Positions 46,457-57,539 are shown, numbered from the stretch's first letter. The stretch is 64,000 bases of DNA from Leptasterias polaris (GCA_037783415.1 JAZGTN010000016.1:5205001-5269000), one strand, 5' to 3'. Program-made: numbers and translations. Notes: a model not told the origin generated them from the letters alone.

Positions 46457-46732
46457 TTGACGCATAAAAGAATGTTCAAGCACAGAAAAATACACAGTGA
46501 ATGTCATTGGAAATAACTACATTTAAATATGCTTGTCCAATCCAACTAAAGCATGGTAAATTCTTATTTGAAGTAACCAGCCAAAGCACGTATAAAATAA
46601 TGTTCATGAATGTTTAAGTTCAAGTATAAATGATGGTCAAGCTCAAAAAGTACCGCAATTTGGCAAGGAAAATACAGTAGAGTAATGCAGGAGGAGAGAC
46701 ACTTACGTTTTAGTTTAGTGCGAGTCTGATAG

Positions 46733-46972
46733 TCAGATTGAGACGACCAGAGACCAAAGAGTTGACATCACCAGGCTTGGCCACTGTGGGGCTAACACAA
46801 CCTTCAGGCCATCGAGAGCATCAGCATCGTCCACCAGAGCAACGTCCAGCATCAGAACGGGAATGAGGGCTGCACAGGCTGAGACCCGGGGTTTTATTCG
46901 CTGCGGACGGCTGAATGCCCTCTGAAACACAATAGGTTTCTTTTCACTCCGAGGTTTCAGCACAAAAGCTCT
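46733..46972 (-). CDS. Possible coding exon on the minus strand
   Basis: Open for about 80 codons after an acceptor-like ATTACAG, with balanced, protein-like composition (VLKPRSEKKPIVFQRAFSRP at the start, LMLDVALVDDADALDGLKVV in the middle), ending at a TGA at 46733. It lies upstream (in minus-strand order) of the exon candidates at 46172, 44319 and 42627 and might belong to the same gene, but I see no donor in the phase needed to join them. Unrecognised. Confidence 0.4.
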   Translation of the reverse strand, partial: RAFVLKPRSEKKPIVFQRAFSRPQRIKPRVSACAALIPVLMLDVALVDDADALDGLKVVLAPQWPSLVMSTLWSLVVSI

Positions 46973-46979
46973 CTGTAAT

Positions 46980-48940
46980 GTAAAAATATCTGGGTTAACT
47001 TCATTGGAGTCCAGGCTATTTTGATGGGATTAAAGTCATTAACGGTAGCTGCTCTTGTTCGTCCTTTAATAGCGCTCCTTTCTTAGAGCTCCTGCTCTTT
47101 AAACTGATTGTTTGGAACTGAGTGATGTGGGTCGTTCGTTGAATTATTCAGAAGCATCCTGAGCTGCTGGTCTTTAAACTGGTTGGTTGGAATTGTGACC
47201 ATCCAGCGGGCGACCGGGACTAAAAGTTCGTGAATAAATTTTCAAGTCCTTAGAAAAATGTGCGGCGCGGCGAGCCACATGTTCGAAGAGGGGTTGGGGT
47301 GCACGGGAATAGCAGTGTAAAACCATTTCTAATAAGTTTTATTTATTTTTTATTATTAAGTTTATAATCAAATGCGGTATAAATCCTAAAGATGTATACT
47401 GCAAACCAAAATATAACCAAATAATAAACATGTAGCATCAAATAAAACGAGTAAATCAATAAATAATCAGCTAATGTCGGGGCTGGTCAGCATGCGGAGG
47501 AATTGTATATAGTTTTGTTTTATGAGTACCGATACAGTGCATAAATTACCCGCAATTTATCACGCAACCATCTTGTATTTTCTCCATTTCAACATATGCA
47601 ATCGAAGCGACGCTGAGAGGGAAACATGACTGCCCCTTCTAAAACATTATACGTGTTTGCTATCAAATATTTGGAATGTTTTAAAAATGACAACGGAATC
47701 AGAAAGCCGGAGTATGACTGGATAAAAATGTATAAATCGTAAATTCAGTGCCCCGTAATCCAAGTTTAATTGCGGAGGGTTACAAGTCACAAGTTCACAA
47801 GTTTACAATTAGTTTAGGGTCACAAGTTCAGATCAAAGACCTGCCTGCCTTGCCGCCAATAGACCGCAAAATGTAAATGTATTACATCTTTCAACAAAAG
47901 ACTCTGGTGTTTTACTCTGGTGTTATACACTGTAACAACGTGCACGGACATGATGACGTCAAGCTTCTTGCTTCGGTTTGTTTACAAAAACAGCGCCCGC
48001 TGCAGCTGCGAGGAGCTTATAAATATATCAATATCTACTCGGTTTATTCACCACAAATTAAATGTAGCTAAACGATGACGAACATAAACATCGTGATTTT
48101 AAAAGGATTTTTGACACAACAATCCTTTGCCACATTGAAATTTTATTTCTTGCAGCTATGTTTTCCCCCATCCTTTCAAATCCATCAAACCAAAACGAGG
48201 CTAAGTGAGAATTTGTTCGTATACCTTTTATGGTGAATGATACTTAAGAATAGATTTTTGGTGGAAAAGTAGAATTATGATAAAACCATGTCATTAGGCA
48301 TAAACAGTCATGTTATTCTTCCTACTTTAATATGACTTTCCGATTTTTTGAGGGGGCCCTCAGTCAAATCAGCTAAATTGTTACAAAATAGCCTACAAAG
48401 TCTATCATTGCACTCAATTCAATTCTTCTAAATTTTCTAAGGGCAAAATCATCATGGCTGAATAATAAGCTATATTACTCTGCAAGTCTTTCTAGGACCT
48501 CACAGAATTATGTAGGAAGCAGAGCCATTACATTGGACCAAGGACACTTAGCCAGTTTTCAAGATAGCTGCCAAATAGGAAAGACTCCTGACTCACTTCA
48601 GTTTGTTGAATATAAGTAAACATTTCCAATCTACAAACAACAAAAACCATGGATGGTGGCCATTTTTAAATTTACCTGTCAGATTACTGAAGCTAAATGT
48701 TTACAAAAAGGAATTAAAACAAATTGAAACATTACTCACAATGATCCAAATTTAAACCTACAACACAAATAAAAATGGGGCCTCTAAGTTCATCCTCACA
48801 AATAAAATTAGCCTCAACTTGGAAGGCAATAGTTGACTTCACAAAGAGTTTTTGTGCACATCACTTTGTAAATATAATGCATCTTAATAAAGAATAGTGG
48901 ATAATTTTCAAGTTGGCTTCCATGTGACCTACACAAATTG
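46980..48940. other. Intergenic, no firm gene
   Basis: AT-rich with a slightly more GC-rich patch at 47940-48020 containing TGACGTCA and a TATAAATA at 48018, which could be a promoter, but no following coding exon can be supported. Confidence 0.4.
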
Positions 48941-49035
48941 TAAGGGGTTGAACAATGAAAAATTGACTAGAGCAGGATTTGAACCAATGACCTCCAGAAT
49001 AATGTCGGCACTCTACCAACTCTACTTTACAAAAG
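48941..49035 (-). mobile_element. tRNA-derived SINE, minus strand
   Basis: Read on the minus strand: AGAGTTGGTAGAGTGCCGAC, then GGAGGTCATTGGTTCAAATC, CTGCTCTAGTCAATTTTTCA and GTTCAACCCC. Same family as 20171-20318, with changes in the A-box and anticodon arm. Confidence 0.75.
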
Positions 49036-49295
49036 AGTTGCTTTTCCACTCAGTGGACAGTGTTGGATATTAGCATGAAGTGAGGTTGGTGAGAATCAAC
49101 CTCACAAGCTTAAGGAACTGAAACACAAACACACACACAAACATTAACACCAGATTTAAGATTTACTCCTGGGCTGTTTGCAGAAAGAAACATCATACAG
49201 AGTTTTCCTTTTTTTTAGGTGTTACTTTTAAAGTAAATTAAAACTTAGTGCCAGATGAATTTTATTACTTAATTTATTTAGTGTCAACGTTATAG

Positions 49296-50090
49296 AATGA
49301 TGTCAAGTGGAGGGAGTGCAGCAGTGACCTTACTGATCAGCACAATCTGTGCAGTCACATGGATGATGTCAAGTGGAGGGAGTGCAGCAGTGAGTTTACT
49401 TATCAGCACAGTCTGTGCCGTCACATGGATGATGCCAAGTGGAGTGAGTGCAGCAGTGACCTTACTGATCAGCACAATTTGTGCCGTCACATGGATGATG
49501 TCAAGTGGAGGGAGTGCAGCAGTGAGTTTAATTATCAGCACAGTCTGTGCCGTCACATGGATGATGTCAAGTGGAGGGAGTGCAGCAGTGACCTTACTGA
49601 TCAGCACAATCTGTGCAGTCACATGGATGATGTCAAGTGGAGGGAGTGCAGCAGTGAGTTTACTTATCAGCACAGTCTGTGCCGTCACATGGATGATGTC
49701 AAGTGGAGTGAGTGCAGCAGTGACCTTACTGATCAGCACAATCTGTGCCGTCACATGGATGATGCCAAGTGGAGTGAGTGCAGCAGTGACCTTACTAATC
49801 GGCACAATCTGTGCAGTCACATGGATGATGTCAAGTGGAGGGAGTGTGCAGCAGTGACCTTACTGATCAGCACAATCTGTGCCGTCACATGGATGATGTC
49901 AAGTGGAGGGAGTGCAGCAGTGACCTTACTGATTCAGCACAATCTGTGCAGTCACATGGATGATGTCAAGTGGAGGGAGTGCAGCAGTGAGTTTACTGAT
50001 CAGCACAATCTGTGCCGTCACATGGATGATGCCAAGTGGAGGGAGTGCAGCAGTGACCTTACTGATCAGCACAATCTGTGCCGTCACAAG
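49296..50090 (+). repeat. 66-bp minisatellite A, 12 units (22-residue, C2H2-core-like in one frame)
   Basis: Period 66, so all three plus frames stay open. In the frame of 49359-50108 the unit is DVKWRECSSEFTYQHSLCRH; C-x3-F-x5-L-x2-H matches the second half of a C2H2 finger, but the first Cys and the last His are absent. Two unit types (SEFxYQHSL and SDLTDQHNL) alternate in the first half. Unit 9 has a 2-bp insertion (GAGTGTGCAGC) and unit 10 a 1-bp insertion (GATTCAGCAC). Together they restore this frame, which ends CRHKQLLEV then stop. An in-frame TAG precedes the array directly at its 5' side; an AG acceptor there is possible. Whether it is translated is unknown. Confidence 0.85.
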
Positions 50091-50170
50091 CAGTTGTTGG
50101 AGGTGTAGTCTTGCTTTTAATGGTGTGTGATGAAGCAAAGTATATCTTGGATACAAAGTCCAAGACTTAC

Positions 50171-50234
50171 CATTGTAAAGAAAAGGGTTGACTTCACTCT
50201 GAGAGCAGCTCAATATCTCCTTCATGATGTAAAC
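50171..50234 (-). CDS. Possible small exon between the minisatellites
   Basis: 64 bp on the minus strand between CATTCACTGAG and AATG/GTAAGT, open as VYIMKEILSCSQSEVNPFLY. A related FMKEI-type stretch occurs on the minus strand at about 52150-52225. Composition is protein-like. Family not recognised and single-exon evidence is weak. Confidence 0.3.
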
Positions 50235-50334
50235 CTCAGTGAATGGCAACAGTGAAACAGTGTCTTGAACAGGATGTCTGCAAAATCTAAAACATGATAA
50301 CGATCGATAAAATATGCATGACTTGTAATCAGGG

Positions 50335-51833
50335 GTTGGAGTGCAGCAGTGAGTTTACTAATCAGAACAACCTGTGCCGTCACATGGATGTCCTGCAGAG
50401 GTTGGAGTGCAGCAGTGAGGTTACTAATCAGAACAACCTGTGCCGTCACATGGATGTCCTGCAGAGGTTGGAGTGCAGCAGTGAGGTTACTAATCAGAAC
50501 AATCTGTGCCGTCACATGGATGTCCTGCAGAGGTTGGAGTGCAGCAGTGAGGTTACTAATCAGAACAACCTGTGCCGTCACATGGATGTCCTGCAGAGGT
50601 TGGAGTGCAGCAGTGAGGTTACTAATCAGAACAATCTGTGCCGTCACATGGATGTCCTGCAGAGGTTGGAGTGCAGCAGTGAGGTTACTAATCAGAACAA
50701 CCTGTGCCGTCACATGGATGTCCTGCAGAGGTTGGAGTGCAGCAGTGAGGTTACTAATCAGAACAACCTGTGCCGTCACATGGATGTCCTGCAGAGGTTG
50801 GAGTGCAGCAGTGAGGTTACTAATCAGAACAATCTGTGCCGTCACATGGATGTCCTGCAGAGGTTGGAGTGCAGCAGTGAGGTTACTAATCAGAACAACC
50901 TGTGCCGTCACATGGATGTCCTGCAGAGGTTGGAGTGCAGCAGTGAGGTTACTAATCAGAACAATCTGTGCCGTCACATGGATGTCCTGCAGAGGTTGGA
51001 GTGCAGCAGTGAGGTTACTAATCAGAACAACCTGTGCCGTCACATGGATGTCCTGCAGAGGTTGGAGTGCAGCAGTGAGGTTACTAATCAGAACAACCTG
51101 TGCCGTCACATGGATGTCCTGCAGAGGTTGGAGTGCAGCAGTGAGGTTACTAATCAGAACAATCTGTGCCGTCACATGGATGTCCTGCAGAGGTTGGAGT
51201 GCAGCAGTGAGGTTACTAATCAGAACAACCTGTGCCGTCACATGGATGTCCTGCAGAGGTTGGAGTGCAGCAGTGAGGTTACTAATCAGAACAACCTGTG
51301 CCGTCACATGGATGTCCTGCAGAGGTTGGAGTGCAGCAGTGAGGTTACTAATCAGAACAACCTGTGCCGTCACATGGATGTCCTGCAGAGGTTGGAGTGC
51401 AGCAGTGAGGTTACTAATCAGAACAATCTGTGCCGTCACATGGATGTCCTGCAGAGGTTGGAGTGCAGCAGTGAGGTTACTAATCAGAACAATCTGTGCC
51501 GTCACATGGATGTCCTGCAGAGGTTGGAGTGCAGCAGTGAGGTTACTATAATCAGAACAACCTGTGCCGTCACATGGATGTCCTGCAGAGGTTGGAGTGC
51601 AGCAGTGAGGTTACTAATCAGAACAATCTGTGCCGTCACATGGATGTCCTGCAGAGGTTGGAGTGCAGCAGTGAGGTTACTAATCAGAACAACCTGTGCC
51701 GTCACATGGATGTCCTGCAGAGGTTGGAGTGCAGCAGTGAGGTTACTAATCAGAACAATCTGTGCCCTCACATGGATGTCCTGCAGAGGTTGGAGTGCAG
51801 CAGTTAGTTTACTAATCAGAACAACCTGTGATG
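50335..51833 (+). repeat. 66-bp minisatellite B, about 23 units
   Basis: Period 66 (GTTGGAGTGCAGC at 50401 and 50467). In the 50294-51841 frame the unit reads ECSSEVTNQNNLCRHMDVLQ. Units are almost identical. The main variation is AACAACCTG versus AACAATCTG, which is synonymous (Asn) in this frame. The C/T states run CCTCT, CCTCT, CCTC and then irregular, showing a 330-bp higher-order repeat. A 2-bp insertion at about 51546 breaks the frame of the last units. It is homologous to minisatellite A. Confidence 0.9.
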
Positions 51834-52160
51834 ACACATGAGTTGCAGGGGGAACCCTTAAACTACCAAAATCAAAATCAAGATCAAATTTAGTTCAAGA
51901 TAAAATACAGACTTTAAAAAAAGGGATAGAAAAATGCAAGACTTTCCAAGTTAAACCTGTGCTTTCACATGGAATACCTGCAGGGGTTAGATTAATGCAG
52001 TGAGTTTACTAATCAGCACAACCTGTGCCGTCACATGGGTAGCTGGGGAAGGTGGAGCACAAGTCGAGTGAGACACCTTAAACTACCAAAATCAAAATCA
52101 ATACCAAATTTAGTTCAAGATGAAATACAGAATTTAATAAATGGATAGAAATGTAAGGCT
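51834..52160 (+). repeat. Degenerate tail of minisatellite B with a duplicated spacer
   Basis: Diverged 66-bp units at about 51950-52040, and a spacer (CTTAAACTACCAAAATCAAA ... TTTAGTTCAAGATAAAATAC) present at 51857-51912 and 52076-52132, about 220 bp apart. Confidence 0.75.
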
Positions 52161-53693
52161 TCCCTTTGTGGATAAGGATTTCTTTTCCACCAAGAAATTT
52201 TTCAGTTATTTCCTTCATGAAGTGATGTTGGTGAGTGACTACAGAGAAACAACTTCATGGGCAAGGAACCTGCAACTTTAAAAACATTCCAATCAAAACA
52301 ATATGTAAAAATATATTTGCTCCTGGTAACAGCTTGGCTGTTTTGTTATTGGAAAGTTTATTCAGTTGTTTCTTCTTCGGTATTTCTTTTAAAGAAAGGT
52401 AATCATTTGGTAATCACTCTTAAAACCACTGGCTATCAAAACTTATTAGTAAAAAGCCTACAACAGCTTTCTCTTGTACAAAGTTTTGGAGAAACATTTT
52501 ACTTCGTGTTGTAAAAAGACATCAGTTGCCCCAATACTTGAATCTGAGAACGTTTCTGCCAGAAACAATTGTCAGATTGTGTATTCTTATTGGTGTTTAA
52601 TCAGTTAATTAGTTTAGATTTAAGGCCTTTTCTAATCTTCTGGACATGAAGAGATTATAACCAGCATGAACTCATGCCAGTAGTATTCTTGTTGTTATTA
52701 TTCATGGTTTATTAACATTCATTTTGCCAGCCTGCCTTCGGCTGATTGTTTGTTTAATTTCCAAACCAGTACATGTTTCCTTCAAATCAATCTTGATTGT
52801 ATGCAGTAGATTGGTGCAGCTTCTCAGTTCAAACTCATACAGTGCATTTTCAAACTGTGAGTTTTACCAATGCTGACTGAACCATGTTTTTCTGTTTCTG
52901 AGCAATTTTATTTTAACCAATGCATTTGTATTTCAAATCAATCTTGAATTTCTGCCATTAATTGTTGCAACTTCTGAGCTTTGAAGACCATGATCATCAA
53001 TCAATTTTTTTCCCATACATACCCCTATAAATATTTGAGTTTTGTGTTTGTGGTCAAAACACTGTTTCAAATTGCATTACTATTTTATTTTAAAGTGCTT
53101 TTTCAAATGCCCTTTTAATTGTTTTTATTGTATGTGTACTTGGTGTTTTTTTTACAAATGATTGTCTTGATTTGATAAAACACTTTTTATTTCATTTCCA
53201 TTCAAAAACTCCTAAACTGTTGACTTCTCCCCCCCCCCCCCCCCCAGGTTTCCCTGGTATACAGAATTTGACAAAGACTTTTTCATGTGCTTTAAATTGT
53301 TTTCAAACTTTATTTTGAAACTGTATAATTTTACAACATAGAATTGTATTACAGTTGATTCAGAAATAAAATTTATATTACAATTGTTATTGTATATTTT
53401 GGTCATGTTAAAGCTCTGTAATTTAAACCTGTACAACATGTAAACTTTGCTAATTTCGAAGCAGCAAAATTCAACAACTTAGAGTTGAAATATATTTTAA
53501 CTTAACACTATTATCTTAAGCAGTTCTCTTAAATTGGAAAGTAACTCAATCGAAACACCTGTGTGTTGGTTCAAATACTTGTGTTATTAGACCGAGTTAC
53601 TCACCAATTAGGGAGAACGCCTTGAACAAAATAATATGAAAAAAAGAGTATAGTTTGAACAAAGAAAAAATTGACTAGAACAAAGATGGTGAC
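52161..53693. other. Intergenic, no gene seen
   Basis: AT-rich. Contains fragments related to the MITE-like repeat (52385-52590), local repeats of TTTCAAATCAATCTTGA (52780 and 52935) and a run of 18 C at 53229-53246. Confidence 0.5.
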
Positions 53694-53840
53694 CATATAG
53701 AGATACTGCAAACATAGAGCTAGATAAAACAGTGGTAGAGCTCCGGCACATTTCTGGACGTATTTGATTTAAATCTCTTTCTAGTAATTATTTCTTTGTT
53801 CAACCCCAAATTAGTATACCGACTCAGCTTCCCTAGTGGT
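53694..53840 (+). mobile_element. tRNA-derived SINE, degenerate
   Basis: GATACTGCAAACATAGAGCT, TAGATAAAACAGTGGTAGAG, CTCCGGCACATTTC, then TTTCTTTGTTCAACCCCAAA and CCCTAGTGGTTTATTACTTC. Same order as the SINE at 20171, with a mutated A-box and B-box. Confidence 0.7.
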
Positions 53841-54089
53841 TTATTACTTCATATTTGAAAATTAAAATATAATAAAATAAAATAATAAAGAATATAAAGT
53901 AACAGAAGTATAAGTTTTAAAAAAAATCAGGAAAAAAAATCAGAAAGACGGACCTCAACAGTGCCCCATGTCCTACTTGGATACTTTCCTAAGCAAACTC
54001 TACTCCAACAAGGATACTTCTACTTACCTACTACTCCTCCACTCACTCCCTATACCAAACACTCAAAGATACAAGTTACTACCACACGC

Positions 54090-54720
54090 TTAAAAAACAT
54101 GACAGCAGTTACAACTTCCGCGTTTTATGACAGCAGAAATTTTGCAAGAAATATGACACTGAGCACTTACTACCCCAACGCAATTTAAAAATTTACAGGA
54201 AACATGATACCACTTACTACCCCAAGCTTTATAACAGTTTGCAAAAACATGATAGAATTTACAAGAATCATGATAGCATTAACTACCTCAATGCTTTATA
54301 ACAAGATGCAAGAAACATGATAGCAGTTACACTTTGTTACAGTTTGCAATAAATATGACAGCAGTAACTACCCCAAAGCTTATAACAAGATGCAAGGAAC
54401 ATGATAGCAGTTACTACCCACACGCTTTATGACAGTTTACAAGAATCATGATAGCAGTTACTACCCCAGTTGGAGTAAACTGCTATCATGATTTTTGTAA
54501 ACTGTCATAAAGCGTAGGGGTAGTAACTGCTATCATGATTTTTGTAAACTGTCATAAAGTGTAGGGGTAGTAACTGCTATCACCTTGCTTGTTTAAACAC
54601 GTACAGCGACAAGCTACTGTCATGTTTCTTGCAAACTGTCATAAAGCAATGGGGTCTGACACTTAAAGACAGTTTACAATAAATGCAAGAGCAGTTACTC
54701 CTAGATGTTTTCAGACAGTT
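54090..54720. repeat. 47-bp tandem repeat that switches orientation
   Basis: Left of about 54474, units read CTTTATGACAGTTTACAAGA then ATCATGATAGCAGTTACTAC. Right of it the same unit appears reversed (GTAGTAACTGCTATCATGAT, TTTTGTAAACTGTCATAAAG) with a 47-bp period (54482 and 54529). The two halves can form a long hairpin. Unit copies are uneven in length at the outer ends. Confidence 0.85.
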
Positions 54721-54764
54721 GGCAAGTGATTTAATGGTAGAAGTATATTGTAGCGGCAGCCAAT

Positions 54765-54925
54765 CTAACGGTAGGGGGTGCCAGCACGACTCCGTGGTGG
54801 AGCACTGCTTGCTGCCCCTGCCGGTCGATCGGGGAAACCCGCTCGCCAGAGAGGGCGTCCTCTGGCTTCGGCCTTCTTCTTCGTGTAAAAGTCAGGACTT
54901 GTTGAGTAAATAAAAGCTCCGGAGC
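54765..54925. other. GC-rich island, unclassified
   Basis: A GC-rich block (GGTAGGGGGTGCCAGCACGA ... GGGGAAACCCGCTCGCCAGA ... CTTCGGCCTTCTTC) stands out from AT-rich flanks and is followed by AATAAAA at 54908. It may be the end of a mobile element or a processed sequence. No reading frame, RNA fold or repeat partner in the window identifies it. Confidence 0.35.
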
Positions 54926-55149
54926 AAGGGACAGAAAAGCCAGTTATTTGTATTCTTGTGTCATTTAAAGCTGTGTGCATCCCAACCCCCGGTCAACACT
55001 ACAATATGCTGGCCTGGAACTACAGAGAGGTCATTGCCTCTGTTGCCCCTGGTCTCCACTTTTGTCGACCTTCAAAAGTTCCTGTGGACTTTAAGATTTG
55101 GAAGTCCCTTTGCAAAATGAAAATGGCCTTGTCCTATCAGATATAAAAT

Positions 55150-55904
55150 TCCAAGCATGTACATCCCTTGACATGTACATGATTTAACTCTGTGATGCTT
55201 TCAGAAAATGTCAAAGTGTTGTAAAAGCAGTTAAATGCCTCAATTCAGTAAAACAGTTGAATCTTAGTGCTTTGTGAAATTGGCCCCTGCTCAATCACCA
55301 AGTTATTTGGTCGCAGTTACTGCTCCATCTGTCAAATATAACACCTTCGATGACCCTACAGAAACATACAAATATCAAGTATATTATTGTCAGACAAAAT
55401 GAATGTTTACAGATTTTATTAATACTATTTATGCTATACTGTTTAGATTTACGATCTACAGTCTTGATTCTGAATATTTTCAACATGATATCTTGTAGGT
55501 TTAACTTTTACTTTGATAACTTTAAGAATGATCAATAAGAGTTCCTAAAGGACAACTGACGTTTGTCCTCAACTTCATGGTTGTTTGGGACTTGGACGTC
55601 TGAAAGAAACAACCAAATTTAAGGCTTATTTTCTTACCTTAAGACTTAACAGAGCCTTCAGCGATTATCACTTTGGAATTGCGTCATCTATATGCTGACT
55701 GCGTTGCATCCATTTTGTAGTTTTTATAATACTAAACCAACTAAAGCATTTTTCGTCTGATGACTCTGCAGATAAAAAAGATGCATCAAGTACTTGTTAT
55801 CAAACAAATTCATGGATACAGATTTTCATAGTGATCAATTATAACACATTTTAATATCATTGCTCGATTGAAAACTTTTCTGGCCACAGCTTCACCTTAA
55901 ATAG
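55150..55904. other. Intergenic, no gene seen
   Basis: AT-rich with no supported gene. Confidence 0.5.
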
Positions 55905-56265
55905 GTCGGGTTTTAAAGTCAACTTGTGTAATTTCAGTCTAACCTGACATAATGGCTGCAAACGATAAACAAACGTTCCCAACTAAAATGATACCTAAAG
56001 GTGTTGAGTTTTACAGTCTAACTTGTGTAGTTTCAATCTAACCTAACATGACGGCAAAAAACAATGGAGAAACATTCCAAACTAAAATGATACCTGAAGG
56101 GGCTGAGTTTCTAAGTCAAGTTGTTAATTTCAGTCTAACCTAACATGATGGCTGGAAAAACGCTGGATAAACATTCCCAAAAGAATCCCAACTAAAATCA
56201 TACCTTTAAGTTTGAGTTTTAATGACAACTTGTGTTAATTAATATAACATGATGGCTGGAAAACT
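55905..56265 (+). repeat. Tandem repeat of about 98 bp, three and a half units
   Basis: TCTAACCTGACATAATGGCT, TCTAACCTAACATGACGGC and TCTAACCTAACATGATGGCT start successive units at 55938, 56036 and 56134. Each continues through CAACTAAAATGATACC and TTGAGTTTTA. Confidence 0.8.
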
Positions 56266-57199
56266 ATTACACAAAATAAGTGATTAAGCAACAGAGTAAT
56301 CAGACTAATAATTGTAATAAGACAAATCTGTCCCAACAGTAGAGTACTGTATTATTGTCTTGCAAGGTATTTGTGCACACTAGTAAAGACTGAAGATGTT
56401 TCTGTAAGAGACAAATACAAAACATGTAGTATTAAAAGCTTAGTGTAGGGGAAAGTTTTATCACCTAAACCTAACTAATTGTGCTTTCTAAAGCCCTATT
56501 TCGACACTACTCTATTCCCCAGGGGCAACCCCGGGAATAATGGCTGGCCCAGATACAGTGTGAAAAAGGATTTAAAGTAATGAAGATTTTTTTTAGCACA
56601 AGGGATAAATCGCGATTCATTTTTGTTAAAACAAATCTAAATTGGTCATCCCATTCTGTACACTGGTCATGGGAGCAGCACATGCAAAATACAAAATAAA
56701 TTGTTTTAAAAATGATTACACAACACAAAGTTTTCAGACACTTTAGACTAGGCCTGAAAAAATACATTTGAAAGAGGTTAGTTTACAGTTAAGTTGTTTA
56801 TTTAAAGGTATTATATTTTTTTCTGAACGGCCCTTTGCAAGAAAAGAATCATCAATACATTTAGATAAATAAGTCTTTAAATAACGCATTAGAAATGTAA
56901 GCTGTATCTAAGTGACATACTCGTTTGTGTTAAAAGAACGTGGTTCACAAAACACAATTAGAAAAAAAATGTTCGGTTCAGACTAATGAAGGAGTTTTTA
57001 ACAGTGAATCAAGATGAATTTGAAAAGCTTGCATTTTCGGGGTTCAGACAAAACTATCTGTCAATGGTTTTCAAAAAGGTGGGTTGAATTTATGCCAAGT
57101 TGTCACTTTTTGGCTCCAGGCCTTGTAAGAGAAATAATTCCTTGATTCCAAGAAGTTTCATTACAATACCAGATGGTAAATCTCATAAGCAATTGGACT
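56266..57199. other. Intergenic, no gene seen
   Basis: AT-rich, no supported gene or repeat family. Confidence 0.45.
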
Positions 57200-57539
57200 C
57201 TTAAAGGGTCTGTATACATTGGGTAATGACTCTTAAAATCAATGGCAATCAAAACTTACTTGGTTAGAAGTACAGCAGCTTTGGGTAGTATAAAGCATTT
57301 TGAGAATCCTTTCACTTTGAAGTAATGTGGTTATGGAAAAAGATATAAATTTTTATCCCCCAGATTGTCTATTTCATTTACAAATTATTCTTCCTGTGTG
57401 GATATATATAACCACGATCTGGGTTTACAGCGATATCTGAAAAACACTACAACCTTTTGCATAATTTTCATAGGTTAGTTTCATTGTAAAATAATCAAAC
57501 AGTTCCAAAACCAAAAAATATATACTTTGCCTCCTTAAG
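57200..57539. mobile_element. MITE-like element, relative of 1196-1571 and 14623-14950
   Basis: Outer ends CTTAAAGGGTCTGTATAC and (reverse strand) CTTAAGGAGGCAAAGTATAT are loosely inverted. The body shares AAAACTTACTTGGTTAGAAG, AGTATAAAGCATTTTGAGAA and TTTTCATAGGTTAGTTTCAT with the other copies. Confidence 0.65.

Larger units (their letters stand above)
42183..46499. repeat. Degenerate GCAATTTGTAGCAA-type repeat field
   Basis: Built from shuffled short blocks: ATGCAATTTGTAGCAAG, GTTTGTGGCAAAGT, TTGAAGCAATTTCAACCAA, AAATACATGCAATTTG. Long leucine/cysteine-rich frames on the minus strand simply translate these blocks and are not genes. Within the field, 42886-44634 and 44635-46499 are tandem copies, with matching landmarks 1,865 bp apart (44369 and 46234). 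Confidence 0.85.

Noticed and set aside
47940..48030. Promoter with TGACGTCA and TATAAATA
   Set aside because: No coding exon can be attached on either strand.
50222..51551. Long frames on both strands over the 66-bp arrays, read as large proteins
   Set aside because: A period divisible by 3 keeps several frames open at once, so frame length is no evidence of coding. Only the C2H2-like frame was kept as a hypothesis.
49296..51833. CRISPR array
   Set aside because: Units are contiguous 66-bp repeats without unique spacers, and the setting is animal DNA.
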